Shown: piece by piece, positions 1 to 9,249 of the stretch
Layout of the letters: each line of letters begins with the position of its first letter
How positions within the stretch are numbered: position 1 is the stretch's first letter
Assembly (NCBI RefSeq): GCF_002899895.1
Contig: NZ_PPEI02000004.1
Coordinates: forward strand, 248,001-312,000
Direction: 5' to 3'
DNA: 64,000 nucleotides
Source of the DNA: Chryseobacterium oncorhynchi
GTDB taxonomy: Bacteria > Bacteroidota > Bacteroidia > Flavobacteriales > Weeksellaceae
The notes under the pieces: generated by a model
Databases searched by the model: none
What the model was told of the DNA's origin: nothing
The model's input: the letters and a program-made list of their open reading frames with translations, nothing else
Made by a program: the position numbers and the translations under genes

Positions 1-353
1 CCCGCTCATTAATGCAGGGCGACTATATGAGTCTGAGATATGACATTTCAAGAAATATAGACGCAGAAAAAATTCCCAGACGCGGCTATTGTGTTGTAAC
101 GCTTGACACAAAAGGAATTGCCCAGGCTGTAAGGTTTCAAAAAGATCCAACACCCCTGAAAGCAGGAGAGCATTTGATCAAATATACTTCACCCAACCAA
201 TGGAGCATAAATATTGGTGCAGAATCTTTCTTTTTTCAGGAGGGACATGCCCAAAAATATGAAAAAGCAGCTTATGGAGGAATAAGAACTGATAAAAATG
301 GAAACAGTTTATTAGTAGGACTTTATGACGAGCAATTAAAACAAATTAAATAA
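1..353 (+). CDS. GDYXXLXY family protein, C-terminal part (5' truncated by window edge)
   Basis: The reading frame is open from the left edge (codons for R-S-L precede the first ATG at 12), so the true start lies outside the window. The visible 113 or so residues carry the motif GDYMSLRY, which fits the signature that gives the GDYXXLXY family its name. In Bacteroidetes these are small membrane-anchored proteins usually next to DUF2157/DUF4401 membrane proteins; the biochemical role is unknown. The N-terminal membrane segment expected for the family would be outside the window. A good hairpin terminator follows 30 nt after the stop. Confidence 0.8.
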   Translation, partial: RSLMQGDYMSLRYDISRNIDAEKIPRRGYCVVTLDTKGIAQAVRFQKDPTPLKAGEHLIKYTSPNQWSINIGAESFFFQEGHAQKYEKAAYGGIRTDKNGNSLLVGLYDEQLKQIK

Positions 354-383
354 AATAGAGTAATCCCTTTTACAAAATTATAA

Positions 384-427
384 ACCTCTGCTATTGATTG
401 AATACAAACCAATAGCAGAGGTTTTTT
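384..427 (+). terminator. Rho-independent terminator after the GDYXXLXY gene
   Basis: A perfect 13-bp inverted repeat (acctctgctattg at 384-396, caatagcagaggt at 410-422) is followed by a T run. It closes the upstream transcript. Confidence 0.9.
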
Positions 428-561
428 ATATTCATTGATAAAAAAAATCAAAGAATCTTCTTCATTTCAAAAAACTTCCCGAAATTAGCGGCCTGTGCAT
501 TAAATTTATTCAATGAAATAAAAAAATTTAAATTAAAACATACAGCAAAACTTAGTATAAG

Positions 562-683
562 TTTTCTTCGGGGCAGGGTGAAATTCCCTACCGGCGGTTA
601 CAGTCCGCGACTCCTTTCTTTTGAAAGGACTGATTTGGTGAAATTCCAAAACCGACAGTTAAAGTCTGGATGGGAGAAGAAAA
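562..683 (+). promoter_or_regulatory. FMN riboswitch (RFN element) controlling ribB
   Basis: The segment carries the conserved RFN blocks in order: GGGGCAGGGTGAAATTCCC, TACCGGCGGT, AGTCCGCGA, then GGTGAAATTCC, ACCGACAGT and AGTCTGGATGGGAGAAG. The closing P1 helix can be read as TTTTCTTC (562-569) pairing with GAAGAAAA (676-683). FMN binding is known to switch riboflavin genes off. Downstream, an 8-bp hairpin with one G-U pair (697-704 with 709-716) lies before ribB and may be part of the expression platform; it has no long T run, so control could be transcriptional or translational. Confidence 0.96.
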
Positions 684-777
684 TGAAACGAACAGTAAGA
701 GTCCTTACGGATTCTTGTTGTGACGTATTTCATTTCCATGTACCGAAGACTATTTTAACTTTTAAAAGTAAAATAAC

Positions 778-1425
778 ATGGAAAAATTATTAGAACAATT
801 CGGAGCTACCTCCAAAGAACGTGTAGAAAAAGCACTTTCAACATTACAACAGGGAAAAGGCATTCTTTTAGTAGATGATGAAAACCGTGAAAACGAAGGC
901 GATATCATCTTTCCCGCATCCACTATTACAGAACAGGACATGGCACTTTTGATCCGCGAATGCAGCGGTATTGTTTGTTTATGCATTTCCGAGGAAAAAA
1001 GTAAACACCTCAACCTGCGTCCAATGGTGGAAAACAACAATTCAAAAAATCAAACAGCATTTACCATTACGATCGAAGCTAAAGAAGGAGTAGAATCCGG
1101 TGTTTCAGCGAAAGACCGTGTAACTACAATCAGAACAGCAATAGCAGCCAATGCTCAGGCAGAACATATTGCCAGCCCTGGACATGTTTTTCCTTTGATC
1201 GCCAAAAAAGGCGGAGTCTTTGAAAGACGTGGCCATACGGAAGGCAGTGTAGACCTTGTAAAAATGGCGAATCTTGGCGATGATGCCGTACTTTGTGAGC
1301 TAACCAATGAAGACGGCTCCATGGCAAGACTTCCGGAAATCGTGGATTTCGCCATCAAAAAAGGAATGAGCGTCGTTACCATTGAAGACATTCATGCTTA
1401 CCGAAACATGATCATGAGCAACTAA
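778..1425 (+). CDS. ribB: 3,4-dihydroxy-2-butanone 4-phosphate synthase
   Basis: Converts ribulose 5-phosphate to 3,4-dihydroxy-2-butanone 4-phosphate plus formate, supplying the four-carbon unit of riboflavin. The 215 residues match the stand-alone RibB length, so this is not a RibAB fusion. The acidic metal-binding loop [10 protein letters not shown] is at residues 33-42 and the substrate-binding [11 protein letters not shown] at about 150-160. It is preceded by an FMN riboswitch and followed by its own terminator, so it is a single-gene, flavin-regulated unit. Confidence 0.97.
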   Translation: MEKLLEQFGATSKERVEKALSTLQQGKGILLVDDENRENEGDIIFPASTITEQDMALLIRECSGIVCLCISEEKSKHLNLRPMVENNNSKNQTAFTITIEAKEGVESGVSAKDRVTTIRTAIAANAQAEHIASPGHVFPLIAKKGGVFERRGHTEGSVDLVKMANLGDDAVLCELTNEDGSMARLPEIVDFAIKKGMSVVTIEDIHAYRNMIMSN

Positions 1426-1449
1426 ACTTATATATTTAATGCACAGAAC

Positions 1450-1482
1450 AGCCGTCCGATAACTTCGGATGGCTATTTTTTT
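1450..1482 (+). terminator. Terminator of ribB
   Basis: The 10-bp perfect stem agccgtccga (1450-1459) / tcggatggct (1465-1474) is followed by a run of seven T. Confidence 0.9.
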
Positions 1483-1554
1483 AGACATTTCATTAAAAAT
1501 AAATTATACTAAAACATAATAACTGTTTTTAACTATATTTAATAAAAAATTGAC

Positions 1555-2552
1555 ATGAAAAATCTATACTCTTTTTACTGGGAACATCAGCTGTTCTTTC
1601 GGCACAGATTACACTTACTAAAGCCTCTCACGATCCTATCATCAGTAATGTAGTTAACAACAATCTTATAACGGGAACCGTAGATAACTCCGCCACAGGA
1701 CCCAATGCTACATTTTCAAACAGTAGCCTTATCATGGGAACTCCTTCTCAAACCAGCTACCTAGCTCCTATTGCTTCTGAAATCACTACATTTCCGGGAT
1801 CAAATATTAAAATGATAGATGGTGCAACAACAATATTTTATAAAGCATCATCCACGAAACTTGAAATTACAGGAATTGTAAATCCTCAAGCCACTTTGAA
1901 TTTTACTCTGGATAACGGAACTTATATTACCTATCCTACAACTTATAATACTCCACAAAATGATACCGCTAAAGGAACATTTTCTTCATCTGTTGCCAAC
2001 GGACTATTCAGTGGTACATTAAATACCGTAGCTGATGCTTATGGAACATTAATGGTAGGAGGACACACTTATAATAATGTTCTGAGAGTAAAATTTACGC
2101 AGAATTTTAATTTATATTCGCCAATAGATCTAACCTATTCCAACCCCATAGGAACTGTAACCAATACAGCGTATTCTTATTATGATGCAACCCACAGATA
2201 CCCGCTATTAAGTTCTACCAATGGGAATATCACCGTTACAATATTAGGAATCAACCAATCTACTTCAAGCGCACAGGCATTGAGTGAGACGTTTCTGGCG
2301 GTAAACAATGTGATTAAAAAGCAAAACTTAATCGTATACCCTAATCCTGCACAGGATTTTATAGGGTTTAAAGGAAATACTGAAAATTATTCTACAGCAA
2401 AAATTTATAGTCTGGATGGTAAACTTATCAAGACATCAGATATAAAATCCGGAAATATTTCGGTTTCAGATCTTCCTCCGGCTTCCTATTTCATTGAAGT
2501 TAGTGGAAAAGATTCTGAAGCAAAGAAGAATACAAAATTCATTAAGAAGTAA
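1555..2552 (+). pseudogene. T9SS-sorted secreted protein, frameshifted in the signal-peptide region
   Basis: The gene begins at ATG 1555 (M-K-N-L-Y-S-F) but runs out of frame at a T5 run at 1572-1576. In the other frame the sequence continues F-L-L-G-T-S-A-V-L-S-A-Q, an ordinary signal peptide end, and stays open to 2552. One extra T would restore a continuous protein of about 330 residues. The body is a beta-rich, Thr/Asn/Ser-rich domain of unknown function, and the last 75 residues or so form a T9SS type A sorting domain (VYPNPAQDF, then YSLDGKLIK). The first in-frame ATG after the shift (1734) would give a protein without a signal peptide. This could be a real mutation or a sequencing error in a homopolymer. 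Confidence 0.8.
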
Positions 2553-2560
2553 CAATAAAA

Positions 2561-2593
2561 AAATCCTCGTTCAAACGTAATGAACGAGGATTT
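2561..2593. terminator. Bidirectional terminator between convergent genes
   Basis: A perfect 13-bp inverted repeat (aaatcctcgttca / tgaacgaggattt) has A/T runs on both sides. It serves the T9SS gene on the left and the beta-barrel gene on the right. Confidence 0.9.
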
Positions 2594-2615
2594 TTCTATT
2601 ATGGAATCTATTGAT

Positions 2616-4700
2616 TTAAAAAGTAGCAGCCGGTGCTGTTTCATTATTTAGTTTTCTCTGAATTTCAGTTTTCTTTCCTTTTGAAAAATCATAGCTTATC
2701 CCCAATACAAACATTGATTTATTATTCATGATTTGAGTATGAACCTTATAATCTACCAAGCTTTCCGGTAAACTCTTCGTTTTATATTCGGATGGTGTTC
2801 CCATCCAGTACATTCCGGTGGAAAGCGTCCAGTTTTTATGCTTATAGCTTACGAAAATATTATTCTGATTCTCATTGGTATTGAGAAAAGCTCCACTAAG
2901 GTTATAGGTTGGAATATTGAATTGATACTGAAGAGAAAAAGCCTTATATTCTGAAGACAACACAAAATAATTCCCCAGATAATTATTCTTGATTAATGCT
3001 CCCTTACTTGTTCTTACCGTTTCAGAAGTGGGGACTAATACTGCTTTTATGACAAGCAGGCTACTTCCAAAAGGCTTATAAGATCCTGTAAGCTGTACTC
3101 CATATCTTTGCCCGTTTTTTCCATTCTCATAAGTCAATGCATAACCTCCCAATTCATTATCCTGAACATAATATTGGTTGATCACCCGATCTGTATAGCG
3201 ATAAAATAAAGCAGCATTGAAATCAAAATATTTATTATTAAAAGAATAAGTCAGATTATTGGAAAAGACCTGTTGCGATTTTAGAAAAGGATTTCCTCTT
3301 TGTACAATATTAGGAGCCAATTGTACCACATTACTGCTCAACGCATTACTTACCGGACTTACCGGACTGTAGCTTCCCGTAAAACGAATGCTTTGATTAT
3401 TTTTCAACTGATATCCTAAAACAACTTTGGGAGTAAAGCTCCATTCATCAAAAACATTTTCAGCACTCTTATTATGAATATTGGTAAGCCCTGCCCCCAC
3501 ACGGTAACTGAATTGATTTATCTTTCCTGAAAACTCAGTGTAAAAATATTGCTCCAGATAAGTAACACTATATTGAGAATACCCTGCCAGATTATTAAGA
3601 TCATTAGAAATAGAAGATCTTGAAATACGATATCCTGATGATAATTTTCCACTTTTAAAATCATGAACATGGGCAAGCTCCCCTACGATACTCGTTTGCT
3701 TTGCTTTCAGCATCATATCATTATCATATACAGAAAGCCCAGAACTTATAATCCATTCTTTAGCTGTTTCTGAAGTATTAGTAGTGTAATGAGACCCCAC
3801 TACATTAATGCTTAGCTCATCTTTCTCACCAATCTTTTTAGAATAATACAAGTCCAATTTTGGGATCACATAATCTGAACCATTATTTTTAAACATAGCA
3901 TGCGATTCACTAAGATTATCTTCCGTGAAAACACTTTGCCCAACCCCTTTTGAAAATCTGCTGAAAATATCCATGTTTAATTTTGCCTGAAAAGCATAAT
4001 CATCCGGAACAAGTCTGGTATACCGTAATGCTACATTCTGAAAAGTATAACCAAAATGATCTTTCCTGCTCTCATCCGAACGGTAATGATTTCCATTCAG
4101 CTGATAATCATAAATACTGTTTACGCGTCTGTCATTGTAATCTCTAAGGTTTAGGGAATATTCTAATCCGAAGTTATTTTTCCCTTTGGTATAATTGGCA
4201 TACGCAGAACCATTAACAAATCCTGTATCTAAAGCAGAAAATACATCAGCCCCGAAAACATATCCTGTCTCTGTAGATCTTGTTAAAATATTGATCACTG
4301 TATCTGCCCTCGTCGCCCATCTTGCCGGCGGAATATCATAATACTCCACTTTCACCACTTCACTGGGTGCCACGCTGCGAACCTGTAGGTCGCTAGTCTC
4401 AACTCCATTGATTAAAAATAATGTAGTTCCTCCCTTAGTACTGGTAATTGTATTTGAAACAGGATCAAGCTGCAATTCAGGAAGGGTACGGAGTAAATCT
4501 TTCGCATAACGTGCTCTTTCCAAGGCTTCTTTATCAAAAGTATAAACCGCTTTATCCGCAAACTGTTTTTTCCTTTGTGACTTTAAAATAACCTCCTGAA
4601 TTTCTTTTGTTGCTAAAGTATCAGTAGAGTCATTTTTCTTTTCCTGCGCAAATATGAATGTTCCACAAAGAAAGCATATGGTGTATATCGTTTTTTTCAT
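2616..4700 (-). CDS. TonB-receptor-like outer membrane beta-barrel protein
   Basis: 694 residues with an 18-residue signal peptide. Residues of about 30-150 resemble a TonB-dependent receptor plug (a KEIQEV stretch, then a segment with the order LRTLPELQLDP, FLINGVE, EVVKVEYYDIPPARW). The rest alternates polar and aromatic residues as in a large outer-membrane barrel. Unlike many Bacteroidetes SusC-type receptors it has no N-terminal carboxypeptidase-like domain and is short, so it is closer to the 'outer membrane beta-barrel family' than to SusC. No SusD-like partner is adjacent, and the substrate cannot be told from sequence. Confidence 0.8.
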   Translation of the reverse strand: MKKTIYTICFLCGTFIFAQEKKNDSTDTLATKEIQEVILKSQRKKQFADKAVYTFDKEALERARYAKDLLRTLPELQLDPVSNTITSTKGGTTLFLINGVETSDLQVRSVAPSEVVKVEYYDIPPARWATRADTVINILTRSTETGYVFGADVFSALDTGFVNGSAYANYTKGKNNFGLEYSLNLRDYNDRRVNSIYDYQLNGNHYRSDESRKDHFGYTFQNVALRYTRLVPDDYAFQAKLNMDIFSRFSKGVGQSVFTEDNLSESHAMFKNNGSDYVIPKLDLYYSKKIGEKDELSINVVGSHYTTNTSETAKEWIISSGLSVYDNDMMLKAKQTSIVGELAHVHDFKSGKLSSGYRISRSSISNDLNNLAGYSQYSVTYLEQYFYTEFSGKINQFSYRVGAGLTNIHNKSAENVFDEWSFTPKVVLGYQLKNNQSIRFTGSYSPVSPVSNALSSNVVQLAPNIVQRGNPFLKSQQVFSNNLTYSFNNKYFDFNAALFYRYTDRVINQYYVQDNELGGYALTYENGKNGQRYGVQLTGSYKPFGSSLLVIKAVLVPTSETVRTSKGALIKNNYLGNYFVLSSEYKAFSLQYQFNIPTYNLSGAFLNTNENQNNIFVSYKHKNWTLSTGMYWMGTPSEYKTKSLPESLVDYKVHTQIMNNKSMFVLGISYDFSKGKKTEIQRKLNNETAPAATF

Positions 4701-4865
4701 GTCAGAAATAGAATTATACTTTTAGGACAATCAATTACTGGTGTATATTACATTTACTCTTTCTTACATTAAAAAAATTCAAATATTTTTTATTTAAATT
4801 CAAATTATTATGTTAAATTCATCTTGCTTTTAATGGTATTTTTTAACATCACAAAATATATTACT

Positions 4866-5618
4866 ATGAAAAAATTAATCATGCTGATTCCAATCTTATT
4901 GTTTTCTACAGTGAGTGCACAGGAAATTGAAAACAATTCGGCAGAAAAGATGAATATCATTAAGACCAATGTTACCGCTTATGCGTTCCGAAATATTAAT
5001 CTCACCTATGAAAGAGCTATCAATCAGTGGTTTTCGGTAAATGTAGGCTTTGGAACAATGCCTGAGGGAAAAGTGCCTTTCATCAATGCTTTTTTGAAAG
5101 ATAATGATGAAAAAAGATTTCAAAACCTCAAAGTAAAAGCCACCAATTTTACGATAGAACCAAGATTTTACATTGGAAAAGGGTACGGAAAAGGATTTTA
5201 TTTTGCACCTTATTACCGATATTCTGACGTTTCTTCCAACACTTTTGATTTTTATTACGACTACAATGGTCCTGGGAATGTTACCTATCAAATTCCTCTT
5301 AAAGGCCAGGGAAATACCAATGGAAACAGTGGAGGTCTGATGGTAGGGGTACAATTCTTTCTTACCAAGAGCCAAAATCTTGTACTGGATTTCTGGATTG
5401 CCGGCGCCCACTATGGAAGTGGAAAAGGTGATTTTACAATGACCAGCGACTACGTTTTGACTCCCGATATGCAGGCGCAGCTCAAAAAAGAAATAGAAGA
5501 TCTGGACATTCCATTTGTAAAATATACCGTAGAAACCAATGCTAATGGTGCCAAAATAAAAGTGGACGGGCCATGGGCCGGTTTCAGAAGCGGGCTTTCC
5601 ATAGGATATAGATTTTAA
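4866..5618 (+). CDS. DUF3575-family outer membrane protein
   Basis: I start it at ATG 4866 because this gives a clean signal peptide (M-K-K-L, hydrophobic core, SAQ); the frame can be extended to a TTG at 4824, but that puts 14 polar and hydrophobic residues before the signal. The mature protein begins with the DUF3575-like pattern KTNVTAYAFRNINLTYERA and ends in an aromatic residue (IGYRF), as expected for an outer-membrane beta-barrel. Length is 250 residues. The function is unknown; families of this kind are thought to be small barrels. Confidence 0.8.
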   Translation: MKKLIMLIPILLFSTVSAQEIENNSAEKMNIIKTNVTAYAFRNINLTYERAINQWFSVNVGFGTMPEGKVPFINAFLKDNDEKRFQNLKVKATNFTIEPRFYIGKGYGKGFYFAPYYRYSDVSSNTFDFYYDYNGPGNVTYQIPLKGQGNTNGNSGGLMVGVQFFLTKSQNLVLDFWIAGAHYGSGKGDFTMTSDYVLTPDMQAQLKKEIEDLDIPFVKYTVETNANGAKIKVDGPWAGFRSGLSIGYRF

Positions 5619-5640
5619 AAATTACAACCTTATAATATTA

Positions 5641-5672
5641 AACCATTCTTTTTCAGAATGGTTTATTTTTTT
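5641..5672 (+). terminator. Terminator of the DUF3575 gene
   Basis: The 9-bp stem aaccattct / agaatggtt has a short loop and a T-rich tail. Confidence 0.85.
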
Positions 5673-5728
5673 CCAGAATTTGTATTTTAGATGCCGTTAT
5701 TACAGAACTTTTTAGGAAAATAATAAAT

Positions 5729-7021
5729 ATGAATTCATCCTCCATTACCACCAGCCAAAGAATTAAAGCCATTATAGGCGGATCCATAGGAAATCTTGTA
5801 GAATGGTATGATTGGTATGCCTATGCAGCCTTTGCCATTTATTTTTCTAACTCTTTTTTTCCGGATTCAGACCTCAACGCACAATTGATGAATACTGCAG
5901 GTATATTTGCGGTCGGTTTTCTTATGAGACCTATTGGCGGATGGATGTTTGGGAGTATTGCCGATAAAATTGGAAGAAAAAGAGCGATGACGCTTTCCGT
6001 ATTGTTGATGTCTTTTGGCTCGTTGCTTATTGCCCTTACACCCACCTATAAATCAATAGGGATTTTGGCTCCGGCATTATTACTGCTTGCCAGATTACTT
6101 CAGGGATTGAGTGTAGGTGGTGAATATGGAGTTTCAGCCACTTACCTCAGTGAAATGGCAACACAAGACAGAAGAGGATTCTACTCTAGTTTTCAATATG
6201 TAACATTAATTGGCGGACAGCTTATTGCGTTGGGAATTCAGCTTATTTTACAAAAATTATTATTAACTGAAGCGCAGCTGGAAGATTGGGGATGGAGAAT
6301 TCCTTTTGTGATTGGGGCAATGCTTTCTATTATTGCACTATATCTTCGGGCCAATCTCCATGAGACAGAAGCCTTTGAGAACAAGAAAAAAGTCAGTGAT
6401 GATAAAAAAGGAACGGTAAAAGAACTTCTAAAGCACCCTAGAGCTTTACTTACTGTTGTAGGATTAACCTTGGGAGGTACTCTTGCCTTTTACACCTACA
6501 CCACTTATATGCAGAAGTTTTTGGTGAATACCGTTCATCTTACCAAGGAAGAATCTACGTTAATTTCATTTATATCTTTATTTATATTCGCTTGTCTTCA
6601 GCCTGTTTTTGGAGGATTATCTGATAGAATCGGAAGACGCCCGCTTCTTTTAGGCTTTGGTATTCTGGGAACTTTATGCACAGTTCCGCTTTTGACTGCT
6701 TTAAGTACTACAACCTCAATGTGGAGTGCATTTTTCCTCATTATGGCTGCATTAATTATTGTAAGCGGCTATACTTCCATCAATGCTGTGGTAAAGGCAG
6801 AACTTTTCCCATCCGAGATCCGCGCTTTGGGGGTAGGACTTCCTTACGCTGTTACAGTAGCTGTGTTTGGAGGAACTGCAGAATATATTGCGCTCTGGTT
6901 TAAAAAAATTGGCTCTGAAGAATATTTCTATTGGTACATTACAGGTTGTATCTTATTTTCTCTTGTGGTATATATGGGAATGAAAGACACAAAAAAAACC
7001 TCAACACTAGATAAAGATTAA
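5729..7021 (+). CDS. MFS transporter of the metabolite:H+ symporter family, KgtP-like
   Basis: 430 residues with twelve predicted membrane segments. The N-terminal half closely follows the alpha-ketoglutarate permease KgtP (SIGNLVEWYDWYAYAAF, FLMRPIGGWMFGSIADKIGRK, LLLLARLLQGLSVGGEYG), including the MFS loop 2-3 motif G-x-x-x-D-x-x-G-R-K and a second copy, GGLSDRIGRRP, between helices 8 and 9. The likely role is proton-coupled uptake of a dicarboxylate or oxoacid across the inner membrane. The exact substrate is inferred only from similarity. It stands alone between terminators. Confidence 0.88.
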   Translation: MNSSSITTSQRIKAIIGGSIGNLVEWYDWYAYAAFAIYFSNSFFPDSDLNAQLMNTAGIFAVGFLMRPIGGWMFGSIADKIGRKRAMTLSVLLMSFGSLLIALTPTYKSIGILAPALLLLARLLQGLSVGGEYGVSATYLSEMATQDRRGFYSSFQYVTLIGGQLIALGIQLILQKLLLTEAQLEDWGWRIPFVIGAMLSIIALYLRANLHETEAFENKKKVSDDKKGTVKELLKHPRALLTVVGLTLGGTLAFYTYTTYMQKFLVNTVHLTKEESTLISFISLFIFACLQPVFGGLSDRIGRRPLLLGFGILGTLCTVPLLTALSTTTSMWSAFFLIMAALIIVSGYTSINAVVKAELFPSEIRALGVGLPYAVTVAVFGGTAEYIALWFKKIGSEEYFYWYITGCILFSLVVYMGMKDTKKTSTLDKD

Positions 7022-7039
7022 GCCACTGGCTATATAAAA

Positions 7040-7072
7040 AACGAGCGCCGCAGAAAATCTGCGGCGCTCGTT
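7040..7072. terminator. Bidirectional terminator
   Basis: A perfect 15-bp inverted repeat, GC-rich in the middle (aacgagcgccgcaga / tctgcggcgctcgtt), between the permease gene and a convergent small gene. Confidence 0.93.
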
Positions 7073-7077
7073 ATATT

Positions 7078-7293
7078 TTAATGATAAGCTTGTTTAAATT
7101 TTTCTATCATACTGTCCAGATTATGACGTTGGACATACACACTTTTTACCTCTTCATACCTTGGAGATTTGTAAAAAACCTCATGGAAATCCATACTTCC
7201 ATTTCCTACTTTTACAACTTTCTGTACTTCGATATTCAACTTCTTCAATTCGTCTTTAAAGACTTTAAATTCATCTTGGATGCTACTACTCAT
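7078..7293 (-). CDS. Small charged protein of unknown function (71 aa)
   Basis: Not recognised. The 71 residues are Lys/Glu-rich, with no signal peptide, membrane segment or cysteine, so probably a small cytoplasmic protein. An ATG start (S-S-S-I-Q-D-E-F) and a strong terminator 5 nt after the stop support a real gene. An overlapping frame on the plus strand (7081-7311) is hydrophobic and less gene-like. Confidence 0.6.
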   Translation of the reverse strand: MSSSIQDEFKVFKDELKKLNIEVQKVVKVGNGSMDFHEVFYKSPRYEEVKSVYVQRHNLDSMIEKFKQAYH

Positions 7294-7520
7294 TTATATT
7301 TTGGGATTTAATTAAAAAACTACTATTCACATTGGGCACCCTCCCAACACTAGGGGGTAGTGTCTCAAATTCCGAATAAAGTTAGTAAATTTATTAACAC
7401 AAAGTAACACTTTGACAATATTTTATTATTTTTTTTACAAATAGTCAGTCAATATTATTTGATTAATACATATTCCGTATTTTTAACCTGTCGAAAAATT
7501 GTAACAACGTTATACAAACC

Positions 7521-8195
7521 ATGAATATTAAAGCATTTTTCTCTTTATTCTTTTTAATTCTGCTTACTTTCTTTCATGCCCAAAAAATAGAATTTAAGGC
7601 ACCTGATTATTTATTGATCCAAAAAAATATTGAGGATAAAAATTCAGAATACTATTATCCGAAACTTTTAAAAAGATTACAACAGAACGATAGCCATCTT
7701 ACAAGCAATCAATACCGCCATCTTTATTTTGGTTATACTTTCCAAAAAGGATATCAGCCGTATAAAATTGGCAAGAAAGCTGAAGAGGTTGCCAAATACT
7801 ATCGTGGGGAAAGTATTTCGCAAAAAGACCTATCTAAAGGAATCCAGCTGTTTCTTGATACTTTGGAGGAAAATCCACTGGATCTGCGAGCCATGAATTA
7901 TCTTGCTTATTTATATCATTTAAATAATGATGATGCCACAGCAGAGAAAATTGCCGGAAATTTCCATGGATTATTAAACGCTATTCTTACTTCCGGTGAT
8001 GGTATGAAATGTGAGACAGGTTTTCATGTCATTTCCGTTACAGATGAGTATGTACTCTTAAACAGGTTTCAAATGGAGACCAAAGCACAAAGCCACACCG
8101 GAAAATGTGATTATCAGGAATTTGAAAAAGACAAATATAAAATCCTGGGATTCTATTTTGACATCAGTAGATTCTATGGAAGAATATTAGATTAA
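7521..8195 (+). CDS. DUF4919-family secreted protein
   Basis: 224 residues: signal peptide 1-20 ending in HAQ, then a domain with the DUF4919 hallmark NQYRHLYFGYTFQKGYQPY at about 61-80 and an alpha-helical, TPR-like stretch (ENPLDLRAMNYLAYLYHL). The C-terminal part has two cysteines (GMKCET and GKCDY) that could form a disulfide. It is predicted to act in the periplasm or at the envelope; no function is established for the family. Not obviously in an operon. Confidence 0.85.
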   Translation: MNIKAFFSLFFLILLTFFHAQKIEFKAPDYLLIQKNIEDKNSEYYYPKLLKRLQQNDSHLTSNQYRHLYFGYTFQKGYQPYKIGKKAEEVAKYYRGESISQKDLSKGIQLFLDTLEENPLDLRAMNYLAYLYHLNNDDATAEKIAGNFHGLLNAILTSGDGMKCETGFHVISVTDEYVLLNRFQMETKAQSHTGKCDYQEFEKDKYKILGFYFDISRFYGRILD

Positions 8196-8337
8196 TAATC
8201 TTCGTTTTTTATATCATTTTATCCCTTAAAATAAAAATTATCAATTTTTACAAAAATAAATATCATGTGATTTTGCCCTAACAATAAGGGTTTCTAAGAA
8301 GTAAAAATATTTTTTATCAAAAAAGAATAAACCTTAG

Positions 8338-8361
8338 TGTAACATTTTTTAAAGATTCGTC
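8338..8361 (+). promoter_or_regulatory. Candidate ECF-type promoter upstream of the hydrolase-sigma operon
   Basis: TGTAAC (8338-8343) is followed 14 nt later by CGTC (8358-8361), 37 nt before the first gene. AAC and CGTC are the typical -35 and -10 words of several ECF sigma factors, and such operons commonly drive themselves. The spacing is 2-3 nt shorter than in well-known ECF promoters, so this is a weak call. Confidence 0.3.
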
Positions 8362-8397
8362 TCTAAAAGACAAATAAACATTAAAACCTTAGAAATC

Positions 8398-9249
8398 ATG
8401 AAAAAATTCACGTTCCTTCTTATTATCATGTTATTTTTTGCTGCTGTATGCAATATTTTTGGCCAGGAAAAAACATATCCGTTTGAAGTAAAGAAAACCG
8501 GAAAAGGAAAACAGTCTTTACTATTTATTCCGGGATTTGCCTCTTCAGGAGAGGTATGGAATGAAACGACGGCTAAGTTTGAGAAAGACTTCACTTGTTA
8601 TACTTTAACGATGGCCGGATTTGCAGGAGCAAAACCTGAGGCGGACCCTACCTTTAAAGACTGGGAAAAAGGAATTGCAGCTTATATAAAAGATCATAAA
8701 ATTCAAAAGCCTGTTATTATTGGACACAGTATGGGTGGTGGCCTTGCTTTGGCCATTGCAGCAGATTATCCGGAACTTGTGGGTAAGATTGTTATTGTAG
8801 ATACTTTACCTTGCCTGGCCGCTATTTCTAACCCTGCTTTTACTTCCAAGGAAAATAATGACTGCTCGGCAATGATTAGTACTTTTACAGCAATGCCGGA
8901 TGAGCAATTCAAAAAAATGCAGAATCAGTCTATTCCGCGTCTTCTGGCAGATACTTCTATGCAAGACACTGTGATTGGCTGGAGCATGAAGTCTGACAGA
9001 AAAACGTTTGCGAAAATGTTCTGTGATTTCTCTAATACAGACCTTAGAGAAACAATAAAAAATATTCAATGCCCCTCCCTTATTCTCCTTGAATCCTATT
9101 TTGTTTCTTTAAAACCTTCTATTGAAGCTCAGTATAAAAATCTTAAAAATGCTAATTTTCAATATTCAACAAAGGGATTACACTTCATTATGTATGATGA
9201 CAAAGAGTGGTATTTTAACCAGTTAAATAATTTCTTATCCACAAAATAA
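8398..9249 (+). CDS. Periplasmic alpha/beta hydrolase, first gene of the ECF sigma operon
   Basis: 283 residues with a signal peptide (1-23, ending FGQ), so exported. It has an alpha/beta hydrolase fold: an FIPGFASSGEVW oxyanion region, the nucleophile elbow GHSMGG and a C-terminal His in the GLHFIMYDD segment. The substrate is unknown (ester, lipid or acyl compound). Its stop codon overlaps the ATG of the sigma factor gene (TAATG), implying translational coupling. An enzyme outside the cytoplasm coupled to an ECF sigma factor could produce or sense the signal, or be the main target of the regulon; this is inference. Confidence 0.85.
   Translation: MKKFTFLLIIMLFFAAVCNIFGQEKTYPFEVKKTGKGKQSLLFIPGFASSGEVWNETTAKFEKDFTCYTLTMAGFAGAKPEADPTFKDWEKGIAAYIKDHKIQKPVIIGHSMGGGLALAIAADYPELVGKIVIVDTLPCLAAISNPAFTSKENNDCSAMISTFTAMPDEQFKKMQNQSIPRLLADTSMQDTVIGWSMKSDRKTFAKMFCDFSNTDLRETIKNIQCPSLILLESYFVSLKPSIEAQYKNLKNANFQYSTKGLHFIMYDDKEWYFNQLNNFLSTK

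Noticed and set aside
578-793. 71-codon frame across the FMN riboswitch
   Set aside because: It lies wholly in conserved riboswitch RNA and its end overlaps the ribB start; the sequence is explained by RNA structure.
4896-5411. 171-codon frame antisense to the DUF3575 gene
   Set aside because: The plus-strand gene has a signal peptide, a family pattern and a terminator; this is its shadow.
7347-7363. Small palindrome ACACTA-GGGGG-TAGTGT between two genes
   Set aside because: Arms of only six bases, no T run, and no clear relation to a promoter; may be chance. The rest of 7294-7520 shows no gene.
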